From NCBI GenBank assembly GCA_001949185.1, contig BDGG01000014.1, positions 294,707 through 358,706 of the forward strand: a stretch of 64,000 bases of DNA, in the 5' to 3' direction. This DNA is from Ramazzottius varieornatus (Eukaryota > Tardigrada > Eutardigrada > Parachela > Ramazzottiidae). The notes under the pieces were generated by a model. That model was given only the letters and a program-made list of their open reading frames with translations. It searched no databases and was not told where the DNA came from. The translations under genes were made by a program, and so were the position numbers. Shown piece by piece: positions 25,151-34,787 of the stretch. Every line of letters begins with the position of its first letter. The stretch's first letter is position 1.

Positions 25151-25713
25151 TAGAGCTGTTAATGGTTTGAACCGTATGGTTTGGTTTAGGTGGTGGTTTG
25201 CACGCCAAACCGGTTGAAAGAAAAATGGTTTCTCGCACAAACCACCAAAAGTGGATTGGTCCAATTTTCAAACCAAACCATTTAGACCAAACCACATATA
25301 CCACCGGTTTGAATCGGTTTGCAAATAAATTCCCAATCGATGGTGCATAGTGTTATTCTGCTATGTTTTCTCACGCTTGATCAATAAAAAAAGGGTAATC
25401 AACAAAAGGAACGATCAGGGATATAAAGGAATAGTGCGACAATTGCTGGTTTCAGCATAAACCGGCAAAATCGGGTTGTTCTGGAGACGGAATGTCAGAA
25501 GGGCAAGCCAGACGGCGTACTTTGGCGCGACTTTTGGTGCAGGTTTCCGTGTAAATCTGCCCCGTACGGCAGACCATATTAAACCGTTTGAGCCAGTGGT
25601 CTATGCGGTTTGGCGTGAAGTCAAAACCGATTTACATGGTTTGGTTTGGGTCTCAAACCAGAAACCACATAAACCATTTTCTAAGCGGTCTGGTTTGGTT
25701 TTTAACAGCTCTA
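25151..25713. mobile_element. 563-bp hAT-like MITE with 8-bp target duplication
   Basis: Termini TAGAGCTGTTAA and its inverse TTAACAGCTCTA. The subterminal regions are dense in GGTTTGGTTT/AAACCAAACC in opposite orientations. The flanking 8-mers TCGAAAAG (25143-25150) and TCGACAAG (25714-25721) differ at one base, as expected for an aged hAT 8-bp duplication. The right duplication is also the outer arm of hairpin H7, so the insertion seems to have used that repeat as target. No transposase. Confidence 0.8.
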
Positions 25714-25804
25714 TCGACAAGACTGTTTTTACGGAGTGGCGCGCACTTCCGGTCAGTAACACCGGAAACGTGCGCCCCTTGGGAGAATGATTTTGCCGAG
25801 CTTT
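25714..25804. repeat. Hairpin repeat H7
   Basis: GGAGTGGCGCGCACTTCCGG to CCGGAAACGTGCGCCCCTTG, outer arm TCGACAAGACTGTTTT and TGATTTTGCCGAG. Confidence 0.75.
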
Positions 25805-26554
25805 GAAATTTTCTTCTGAACTGAGACTGAATTTCTTCTTTTATTCCAGAGTATATCCATCCACTATTCACGCATATTCCTGAATATTCGCACCCTTCAC
25901 GAGAAACACTTCCGAAAAACGCGGGACGAATTCTTTAAAGAGAAAAAGAGTCCATTTTTTTCCGGTCGCTCCTTTTTGTCCATTCATTTCGCTGCGGCGT
26001 GCATCTTTCTATGCCACAATAACCGATCACGATAATCGAGTCTTGTTTTCTTCGCTGGCTTCTGGCATCGAGAAAAACTTTTGGACGCTCCTTCGGAAAT
26101 ATGGCAGCTACGAATTTGTGTTGATGAGCACTGACTTTCGCGCAATTCGGCACCCTTTTCTGGAAGTATGATTTTTGGTTTTCCTTTCTTTTAGCTTTAT
26201 GTGGCGCAGCTCGAATATTGTCGTGCAGCTTTTTTGTGTTATCTCTCATCTGGCTTTTGTGTTTCATGTGTTTTACCAATTCCTACGTTCATACAGCCTT
26301 TGTTATCCTACACCTTACGGAAAATGTATTCTAATTTTTTAGACCATTCGTAAACTGTGTAAAGAATTCAAAGTAGGAATATCATTCTCGATTCGACGCA
26401 GCGTACAGTATCCGCCCCGTTTCGTTGAAGACTTTGAAGTAGGCAACTGAAGAAAGGGACACGGATGCGGCCTGGTTGGGCTTTCGAGCGTCCGGACTCG
26501 CAGCCGGACTTGGTCCAGTTGAATGTCCACGCTTGATCAAAATCACAGCGAAGG
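25805..26554. other. Intergenic upstream of the secreted-protein gene
   Basis: No supported gene or repeat. It probably includes upstream control sequence for the gene starting near 26589. Confidence 0.5.
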
Positions 26555-26592
26555 TATAAATAGCAGTGGAAGAAGTCTTTCTTGGTTCAGTC
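26555..26592 (+). promoter_or_regulatory. Core promoter: TATA box plus TCAGTC initiator
   Basis: TATAAATA at 26555-26562 and an initiator-like TCAGTC at 26587-26592, with the A 34 bp downstream of the first T. This is close to the usual metazoan spacing and about 113 bp upstream of the ATG at 26702. A TATA promoter suits a highly or conditionally expressed gene. Confidence 0.65.
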
Positions 26593-26701
26593 GTAGGCTC
26601 TCCCGAGTCCCCACAGTTGATATAACTTTCAAGCTCGGCTGAAAGACTTCTTTCCAGGCATAGTATCGTGTGTCTTCTTGGTCTTTGATTGGAGGTTCGC
26701 C

Positions 26702-27683
26702 ATGAAGGTCTTGGTCGTCGTCTTGGCCTGTCTAGCTGTGGGAAGCTGGCTGAAGTGTGCTGAAGCATGCCAAGGACACGGTGAGCATAAACTTTCCCCT
26801 CCGTCAACTTTCGAATAATCTGCTCGACTTCGGCTTTGTCCTCGTTGTGCGTGTTTTCACTCTGGTTTGCACGTAGATGCTCCCTGTCAGGGAGATAACT
26901 GCTGTGGAGGAATGTACTGCCAGAAGAACGATCTATCGTGGGCGGAAGGCCGCTGTTACTACCGTCCGGGCGATGAAGGCGTCTCATCCAATTCCACCTC
27001 TTTCTCTGCGCCTTCTTTGCCGATCAGCAGCTGTGATCCATCGGTCGGACAAGTCTGCCTTCCCAACGCCTGCGAGAAGACTCGTNNNNNNNNNNNNNNN
27101 NNNNNNNNNNNNNNNNNNNNNNNNNNNNNNNNNNNCGACTCTGAGGATACGCAAGGTGATACCGGTGTCCTGGTCGAGAAGACCTCCGCCAAGTTTGTCA
27201 AGAAATTGGCCGGTGGGGCCGCTGAAGCTGTTGGCGGTTCGGCGGTGGGCGCAGCGATCAATGACGAAGAAGTCAGGGCTCGGGCATGGCTCAGTGTGCT
27301 GAGGAAAGGCTGGAAGATCGCCAAAGAGCTGTTGGATGACGAGACCACCGGCTGGGACAGCGCAGCTGAAGCCAAGACCGAAGAAGGCAGCCCGTACGGG
27401 ACCATCAGCAAGGTGGCCAAGAAGCTCATCAGCGAGCGGGGAAAGTTCGCCAGCGAAATCAAGAGCGGTAAGCAAAGTCTTCCTCTATTTTCTTTGAACT
27501 CTTTCGCTGTCCTTGCGCGTTTCACAGTTCTTGACCCGAATGGCTTTCTTTTTGACAGGTAAAGTTGCCATTTCGGACAGGAACGTTCGCGACAAGTTCT
27601 CCACCATGGCTGACTCACTCGACCCAAAGGCCATCTCCATCCGAGTCAAGTGGACCAAGGATACCGAGAACGATCAGCAATAG
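26702..27683 (+). CDS. Secreted protein with cystine-knot-like N terminus and unknown helical C-terminal domain
   Basis: Three exons (26702-26780, 26877-27467, 27559-27683), about 264 aa, with an assembly gap of nominal 50 N inside exon 2 (frame is preserved across it). The signal peptide is VLVVVLACLAVGSWLKCAEA. The mature N terminus has cysteine spacing C-x6-C-x4-CC-x4-C-x10-C (ACQGHDAPC, DNCCGGMYC, GRCYY), the inhibitor-cystine-knot pattern, then further cysteines in SSCDPSVGQVCLPNAC. After the gap comes a Cys-free Ala/Lys/Glu-rich region (KFVKKLAGGAAEAVGGSA; WKIAKELLDDE; SKVAKKLISERGKF) ending KWTKDTENDQQ. The cysteine-rich part marks it as extracellular and stable. The knottin fold is an inference from spacing, and toxin, antimicrobial or structural roles are not distinguishable. 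I know no family with this C-terminal domain. It is convergent with the kinase gene, 234 bp apart. Confidence 0.8.
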
Positions 27684-27917
27684 CCTAGCTACTGTAGCGT
27701 GCAACAAACGTTGTGTTTTTGTCATAAGTTGACTGTACCTTTAGAAGAACGGGTGTTTTCAATCTGATGCTGGCATCGTTTCACTGCCCGACTTTTACAA
27801 ATTTGAATGTTTTATCGGTCTTTGGTGTACAAATGTGTCTTGTGGAAGGCCTCGTGAAATGAGGATAAGACAGGAGACTGTAAGCGGCTGGCTCGATGTA
27901 GAATAAACTTGATAGTT

Positions 27918-29644
27918 TTACGACTGTCTGGCGGAGACTGATCTGGACTTTCTCGCCGAAACTGATCGACATTTTTTCGCCGTCTTTAGTTTCTTGGTCT
28001 TTGGCGCACCAGCGCTCTTTCTTCTTCCAACACGTCGCTTCTTCGGCTGTCGCGTGATCTTGCGAGGTCCCGTGAAGAACGAATGCGTCAAGGCATCAGC
28101 CGCCGTTATTCGCGAGGAACCGCTGTAGATGAGCATCTTGTCAAGGAGGTCGAACAGAAACTTGACGTTGGCCGCTCCTTCGCCTTTGATATGTCGTTTG
28201 TTGGGTTCTTTCTTGACCAACGTCGCTCTTGTACTCAAGACATTCTGTTTCACTTGGGCGAACGTAACTTCACCCGCAGTCGGACTCCACGGCTTTCCGT
28301 ACCATGCAGGCGTCGGTGTTTCCCCTGAGCCCTCGGTCATGCCCTGGTTGCTTCGAGCGGTCTCAGCAAAAACTTCGCTCTGCAAGGTGGTAAATGCTTC
28401 GTTCATGCTGGCCGGAAGTACACATCCCAACACCCACTGCACTTTCCCTATACTGTAGTAGATTTTATGGATTTTGTTAGCTGTCTTGGCATGCAGTTCT
28501 TTCATGACCAGCGCGAACAAACGTTCGCCGTGGACGAGCTGGATGAGCGTGACAGCTAAACTCCAGATGTCCGAGGCGGAAGCCATGCCGATTTCCGGGT
28601 TGTCCCGTAGGTTCTGAGGAGGATTTTGATCTCCGTGGGCACAGTGCTTGGTTCGGTACTTGTCCCAGAAACCTAGGAGAACTTCTGGAGCGCAGTAAGA
28701 GAAGGTCCCGATTACACTGCGTTTGTCACCAGCTTCGTTCTGAATCCGATGAGCCAGTCCGAAGTCGCCTGCGGGACAATGTATTCATTCAATTGATCAA
28801 TCAAAGTGTCTCAAGTGCTCTTAGCAACCAACGTAATCAACCCGCTTTGTGTTCTATGGCGGTGATCGGTAAATCGAAATCAGCGCTGTAATGTCAGCAG
28901 GAAGTAATGTTTAAGGGATCAATCAACTGGAAGATTCCCTGAAAAATTGATCAAAATACCTAAACGAACCTTGGGATCGTTCAACTCGTAAAACTTGCTC
29001 TTCTTGCAGACAGCTCCGCAGACTTCCTCCAGGAAAACGTTTTTGGGCTTCACGTCCAGATGCATGACTCCCTGGCCTTGGAGGAAGACCAGAGCGTTCA
29101 AAAGTTGTAGCCCAATTTCCCGAACAGATTTCAGCGACAGTACTTTCGCGCTGTCCTTGTAAATACTCTTCATAACATGCTGCAGATCACCACCACGACA
29201 AAACTGGAACATCAACAGAAGCCATTTCGAAGAGATCGCATGATCATACCAGTGACACAAACTATGATTGCTCATCATGTTCGTCACTGAGGCGGCTCGC
29301 AAGTTGGTCAGAACGGCCACTTCCCGTCTGACAGCGCTGAGGTTGCTGCTAGGAGTTCGGCTCATCAGTTTCAATGCCCGCACTTCCGTCGCGTTGTCTT
29401 TCCGGACGACTTTGTATACTGCTCCCTGACCACCTTTTCCCAGCTCGTTCTCGACTGTGTAGTGAGTGTGTTTACGGATAAAATAGTTGGCAGAAAGGAA
29501 ATGAACACGCAGAGGTCGATCGTTGGCGTCAACGGAAACCATCGTTCGGAATTCTTCATCTTCCGTTTCCTGTTCGTTGGGAAGGCGAAGTTGGATGTTA
29601 TCCGTGGACATGAGCTGCTGTACATTTCCTCCATCATTCATCAT
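27918..29644 (-). CDS. Divergent protein kinase with basic, nuclear-type tail
   Basis: Two exons (29644-28960, 28768-27918) joined in phase at the DFG motif, 511 aa. Kinase subdomains in order: glycine loop GKGGQGAVYKV, VAIK-equivalent lysine in RALKLM, catalytic loop HLDVKPKN (HRD replaced by HLD, with the Asp, Lys and Asn kept), GDFGLA, YCAPEVL, and DIWSLAVTLIQLVHGE. All residues needed for catalysis are present. A long insert lies between DIWSLA and the last helices. The C-terminal tail is rich in KKRRVGRRKS and repeats R-S-V-S-A-R, suggesting nuclear localisation or nucleic-acid binding. I cannot place it in a named family. A second in-frame Met follows directly, so the start may be 29644 or 29641. 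Confidence 0.85.
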
Positions 29645-30202
29645 ACATTACAATTTTCAGATCTTCACCACACTTCTGCCTTTTCGATTGTAGGGAGTAT
29701 CGCGAAAATTACCACAGGTTCTACTTCAGATAATCAGATTACTTCCGTGTACTTCCATACATTTTAATCACGCTGTTTCAGACGTTCTTCTTTCGGGAAA
29801 ACAATACAACTCCTCACCAGGGTTACTTCGAAAACACGACGATTACTTGCATACATTTAGAGCCGAAGGTGACCCAAGAGTCTGAAGGGAGTTCATCGTT
29901 TTTCTCAGAGTGAAATTCGAATTAAAGTGAAGAAGTACAGTGCGTGGTCAAATCAAAATCTCTCTTTAAACTTCTCGTCCGCAGAAACAGCAAGAATATG
30001 GATGGGAAACCATGGGCATGCAGAAAGTCCAGAAGTCAGCTTTCGAATCCGGAAATGAAGCCAAGAGAAACATGAACAAAACCTTCACGAACTGCGTGAT
30101 GAGCAAAGCACAAACGCACGGAAGCTCCCAGACAATCATCCACAACAGTAAGTTACTTCCAGGATCAAAAAAAGCTACAAGAAATTCTTTCGCTCCTCGA
30201 TC
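29645..30202. other. Interval between kinase and EXD1-like genes
   Basis: 560 bp, presumably the kinase promoter and the 3' UTR of the EXD1-like gene. Open frames are not convincing. Confidence 0.5.
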
Positions 30203-31807
30203 TCACTCGAAATCACTGTCGTCATCATTTCCGCCCGCGATCACATCTGACTTCTTCACAGGTTCCGTCTCAATCTTAAAAGACTCGTAGTTGTCAGGAG
30301 CGGCCAGGAAGACGGTCAAAACCTTCAGGGAAGTCATGCGGAGCGGTCTCTTCATGAAGATCTCCAGCTGGGATCGCTTGATCAGGTCCAGGTACACTAT
30401 CTGCTTCAGGACATCCCGGACATGCTTGGCGGTCAGGGTGACGAGCTGACTTGGCAGATACCTGCCTTTCCACAGCGCTTCGTTCTTCACGAAGTCTGCC
30501 GATGGGAACGTCCGAAACGTCGGGTAGTACTGCTCGAAACAGAACCGGAAGTCTTGGGTCGTGTACTGGTTATCGCGGACATTCAAGCCTTTGTATCTGC
30601 TTTCTAATCTTTTCTGAGCGTATGTGATGTCGTAAAAGTTCTTGACAGAAGTGTTTCTTTGGTCGCGTAAGAAATAGTAATCTGTATCGTAAAAATTGTG
30701 AGTGACCTTGTGGACTTCCGTGTCCTCCAGCAGCGGCTTCAGGATGTTCCATACGAGTTCGGGCGAAAGTTTGAGCATATCGAAAAGAAAGACAACATGG
30801 CGAGTAGCCAGGAGAACACAGGCGGGATCTGAGCGGGAAGGAACGATGACTTCCGGCTGGACTGCAGAGTAAGCGTTGGGCACTTCCAGCATCGACTCCT
30901 CTTTGGTTCGAACTGAATCACCGGAGTCACCGTTGGCTAAGCTGGGTGCCACAGCTGACTCTTCCCCCCTGAGTTCATCGGTTTGGCTTGAGTCGGTGGG
31001 AATCGCTGAAGTATGTAGGCTGGCCAAAGCCGCTCGCGTACTCCGACCAGCAAAGGGAGAAACGTGGTCACGTGATTCTGTACCATCATTTGTTACACCA
31101 CGTGACTTGTCGGGCGCCACTGTGACGTCATCGCCCGAATTTAATGTTAGGCTTTTGTAATCGGAATCGTCCGCATTCGCATTGTTGGTTTCTTCCTTCT
31201 TTATCTTGCTCTTCTTCTTTTTCCTTGGAGGAAGGGAGGACACAAAGGCATCGATCACAAAAGACAGAGTTTTCTGCCGTCGAAGGTACGCCATGCATTT
31301 GACGAAGTCAGGAGAGGAAGGGTTGTCGAGGAGGATGTAGAGATGGGGATATTCTTTTTGGTGGAAGAGGATAATGTCTTCGTCGTAAATGTCCGCTATC
31401 AGTCCGTCCGAAAGTCTGTCTATAGTGCCGAGAAGAGGTTGCAGGTTACACGGGTGGAACTTTCTGTGCTCGGGATGGAGGTACGCGGAAAGCAAGGCGA
31501 GGCTGCGGGATAGTCCGGAGAGAACGGCGTCGTCCATGGTGTCAGTTTCATCACTTTCCTCCTTGGGTGAATCGTTCTGAGACCCTTTGATGTCATCGTC
31601 GTCTTCTAAGATGACTTCCGAGAACAGAGCCCGACGCCCTGTGGAGGGTTTCTGTTCAGTCCTGATTGTGCTGGGAGAAAAAGGCGTCTTGTAGCGGCTA
31701 AGCGCGCGCAGTAGTGCCTGGAAAAAGAAGTAAAATTTCTGGTGCGTGAATACCCCATTCCAGCGCTGCAGCACTAACGGAATGCGGTTCTAGAATAGGA
31801 GTTACCA
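30203..31807 (-). CDS. EXD1/Egalitarian-like 3'-5' exonuclease-domain protein
   Basis: A large exon 31717-30203 (505 codons) after a clear acceptor (TTTTTCCAG). An upstream exon ends at 31805 in frame and contains a usable ATG at 31807, though the protein may extend further. Residues about 60-260 are acidic and low complexity. The second half reads as a DnaQ-like fold: LLATRHVVFLFDML, HKVTHNFYDTDYYF (Exo II-like), RYLPSQL and TAKHVRDVLKQIVYLDLI (Exo III-like). This order occurs in EXD1 and Egalitarian, RNA-pathway proteins. The first acidic DxE motif is not evident, so the domain may be catalytically dead and used for RNA or partner binding, as proposed for EXD1. The family call is moderate. 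Confidence 0.55.
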
Positions 31808-32321
31808 TTTCGGACGATCGTCGGGAAAGATGGAGAATGTCCGGTAAACGAATCTGCTCTGCAGAGAAAGCACAACCGGAAATAGGATGCCTGGGGCTCT
31901 ATCTTTGAACCACAGCGTATGACCAGATTATTACCAGACGTCGATCAAGCTGCTGGCTTATGGGCACGTTCCTGTTTGTGTAAGACAGCTTTAGTGCATT
32001 ACTTCTCGGTAGCCAGGATCACAAAACGGGAGGGAAATTCGGAACGACTCTGCAGGCTTTTTTAACTTCGAAATTTCGAATCTTGTCCAGACATGCTTCA
32101 TTAATCAAGGCGGTAAGTCAAATCAATCGCTCCGGGTATGGCAGAGTTGGAATTCCGGCTCAAACTTCGTTCGAAAGCATTTCTGGCCTAAGTAAAGTCC
32201 ATCAGTCACTTGGACGGGTAGGAACTACACCCATCATGAGCTTTGGTGATTCTGGAATTCGGTGAGCGTTGTTTGGACTAGTCAGCACGTTGATTGATTA
32301 GCTTGATTCAGTCGAAAGAAG

Positions 32322-32683
32322 TTGAAAAAACCAGAAGTTCAGAGCTCCTCTAAGGTTTTGCTGACCGCTGGACTCTCGGGTCTGATGAACAAGATATTCG
32401 CGCTGGGAAGCGCGATCTGCGTTACATGGTCTTCCTGGAGAGTATTACTGGCGCGCTGCTTGACGATGGCCACTGATGAAGTTATTCCTCCAGCCATCTC
32501 CTCGGAAATACTATCCTCGACGACTGCGATGATCTTGCCTAGACTGGCACGCCTCTTTCCGGGGAAGCCTGACGCGCTGACGAACCCTGATGAAGGAGAC
32601 GCGAACGTCGACGAGTTGGATCTCACACTGCTTTTTGAAGAAGGTGTTTCATTTGGTGATTTTTCAGCAGGATAAAAATCCAC
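32322..32683. other. Two overlapping open frames on opposite strands, coding strand undecided
   Basis: Plus frame of 117 codons ends LLFEEGVSFGDFSAG and can splice in phase (GAAG/GTGTTT donor, a 60-bp intron, acceptor at 32701) to the AKAP7-like exon. Minus frame of 114 codons contains KIIAVVEDSISEE and VTQIALPSANILFIRPE, Sm/Lsm-like in flavour, which could be an upstream exon of the EXD1-like gene. Only one is likely real. Confidence 0.35.
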
Positions 32684-32701
32684 TGACTACATTTTCTTAC
32701 A

Positions 32702-33789
32702 GGAGGACTGGCTCGATCTGTCAATGGGGATATAGGAAAGAACTGCGTCCAGCTCTCAATCCAAGAGAAACATCTCGTGGTCAAAAGAAGTCTTCACGAT
32801 TCAGTCGATCGCCAACGGGCAAAGAAGGAGAAAGGCCCAGCCAAGAAAATGCCAAACTACTTCGTCGCCGTACCGGTTGAAAATCCTGCCATTCGCGAGG
32901 CTGGCCTGGCAGTCCAGGAATGCATCATCAAAGCTAACGAATCCTGGAAGTCCGCCATGGTTTCCGTCAGGAAATTTCACATCACTTTGATGGTCCTTTG
33001 TTTGGGAAATGAAGAAGAGATCGAAAGGTTAGTCTATGTAACCAAATCGAACAATCAGTATAAACAGTATGATTCTCTCGAACAGCTGATCGAGCTATAC
33101 TGACGCGATGCCTGGAAGTATCCATATTATTACTTATCAGTAATCAATTTTCTCCCAGGTCGTCTTCCTAAGTGGCGCACGGTTTCATTGTTGTTGGCCG
33201 AGAGCGGGGCGCCACTTAGGAAGACGATCTGGACGAACTCATTTGCCGACGTTCCAGCTGATTTCGCTGGAAAATCAACTCTCTTAATTTTTTCAGGGCT
33301 CACCGAGCTTTACAAGCCTCTAAAGAAAAGATACATAACCTCTCAGAATCCGAATCACAGTTTCCAGAGTTGAGGCTGGATTTCAAAGGCTTGGAGAGCT
33401 TCGGCAACCAAGTTCTGTATATCAATCCGGTTCCTTCCGACGGTCTAACAAGGCTCCACGAAGCGGCGAGAGTCGTCCGAGAAACCTTTGCGGCTCATGG
33501 ACTTGGCTCGACGGACAAGAAAGTTTCTTTCGAGCCGCACTTAACGCTGATGAAGCTGTCCAAAGCCCCACAGTTGAGGAGGAAAGGCTTGAAGATTCCA
33601 CCCGACGTGTATGCGGAGCACCTTTCTTTAGAGTGTGGCAGCGAAGTGATTTCATCTCTTCAGCTTTGTTCAATGATGTTACCGCAAGACAAGGAAACCG
33701 GTTACTACTTCGTAAGCAAGCAAGTAGATCTGAACGTTCCGGAGGAACCTCTGCCTCATCCGAGTGATGAAACGGATGTTTTGCGGTAA
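32702..33789 (+). CDS. AKAP7-like 2H phosphoesterase-family protein
   Basis: Exon 32702-33027 (ATG at 32849; upstream codons also open) joins exon 33297-33789 in phase, 223 aa from that ATG. It begins PNYFVAVPVENPAIREA after a Lys-rich stretch, then the first 2H motif FHITLMVL, LGNEEEIERAHRAL, and FEPHLTLMKL as the second H-x-T motif, ending KETGYYFVSKQ. This matches the central domain of A-kinase anchor protein 7 isoforms gamma/delta, where both histidines form a nucleotide-binding cleft. Both H-x-T motifs are intact, so 2',5'- or cyclic-phosphodiester binding is possible. Hairpin H8 lies in the intron. The N-terminal exon is uncertain. Confidence 0.8.
33155..33241. repeat. Hairpin repeat H8
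   Basis: GTCGTCTTCCTAAGTGGCGC to GGCGCCACTTAGGAAGACGA; the loop contains TTGTTGTTGG. Intronic in the AKAP7-like gene. Arms show matched (compensatory) changes: CCTAAGTGG with CCACTTAGG. Confidence 0.85.
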
Positions 33790-33992
33790 TTAAAATGGTT
33801 TCTGGTAGCTTTCCGCTCTGAGTCGTCCGAAGTGAAACGTTTGATTCGTGGGTCTACTGTCAGCGCGGTCTGATGAGCCTACGGTTGGTTGCGGAAAAAC
33901 CGAGCGACGAAATGAATAACTGAGCGAGATCCGAGAGCTCACCCAGAGTTGTCCTGCCGTAGGATCAAAAAGTGGACTAGTTTGTTAACTAT

Positions 33993-34065
33993 GCCCGGTT
34001 AGCTCAGTCGGTAGAGCGTCAGGCTTTTAACCTGAATGTCGGGGGTTCGAGCCCCCCATCGGGCG
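33993..34065 (+). tRNA. tRNA-Lys (anticodon UUU)
   Basis: 73-nt cloverleaf. Acceptor stem GCCCGGT pairs with ATCGGGC, D-arm AGCTCAGTCGGTAGAGC, anticodon stem TCAGG/CCTGA enclosing CTTTTAA (anticodon TTT), T-arm GGGGGTTCGAGCCCCC. The A box and B box are canonical and a T-rich Pol III stop follows at about 34068. No intron. Confidence 0.97.
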
Positions 34066-34787
34066 CATTTTTGTGTATTTATGTTTACATTCCATATTAC
34101 CGGACTGTTTTTGGCAATTTCTCCTCCTAACGCCGTCGGCATCGTAATCCTCAGAACACTTCATCATACCTCCGGCTGTTGACAGTATAATACACTGTAC
34201 GACAAAATACGCTCTCAAAAATGGGTGTCGATGCCTCAATGGAACCAGCTGGACGCAGCGAATCAAATATGCGCATTGGTTCGACACTTATTTTGATTCT
34301 TCGTCCGTATTTAAGGCGCTTCGCCCATTTTGAAAGCTTATTCTGTCGAACACTGTACATCACCTGACAAAGTTCAACTAGTACACAGTTCCCGACCTGG
34401 TCTTCAGCCGAGATGCTGCCCGTGTGAGAAAACATTTTAAACAGAAGTACTTCCGCTTCAATAGAATAAGGAGAGCAGCGAATTTTCGACCAAATATCTT
34501 TGGGCAAAATTTATTAGGAAAGTCGAGAGTTTGAAACGAACAAACTAACAAGGATTCGTCAATTCAGTCAAGTGATCGTGAGGTGCAGAGAGCGACGAAG
34601 TGGTGTTGTTTAGAACCATCAGTGCGGGGAAAGGTAGCGCCTTAGAGCAACTCATTGATATGAAAAATGCTGCCCAGAGCCAATCATCAAAGTATCGCCA
34701 AAAAAAAAAACTCGCAACCGTTCATCATTTAGTATAATCAACAGAATTTATTTTCCTGAAACATCGTTCAGCAAAAATAAACCCGGC
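34066..34787. other. Interval between tRNA-Lys and the Zfr 3' end
   Basis: Holds the palindromic element at 34191-34359 and an A-run near 34700. No supported coding sequence. Confidence 0.5.
34191..34359. repeat. Palindromic MITE, copy A (copy B at 39707-39865)
   Basis: Arms containing TACACTGTACGACAAAATAC...CAAAAATGGGT and the inverse GCCCATTTTGAAAGCTTATT...CGAACACTGTA. The centre (GGAACCAGCTGGACGCAGCG) is shared with copy B. Confidence 0.75.

Noticed and set aside
26382-26987. 201-codon minus frame over the secreted-protein promoter
   Set aside because: It is the antisense of the promoter and first exons of a well-supported plus-strand gene.
26959-27627. 222-codon minus frame
   Set aside because: Shadow of the secreted-protein exons; runs through the N gap and lacks motifs.
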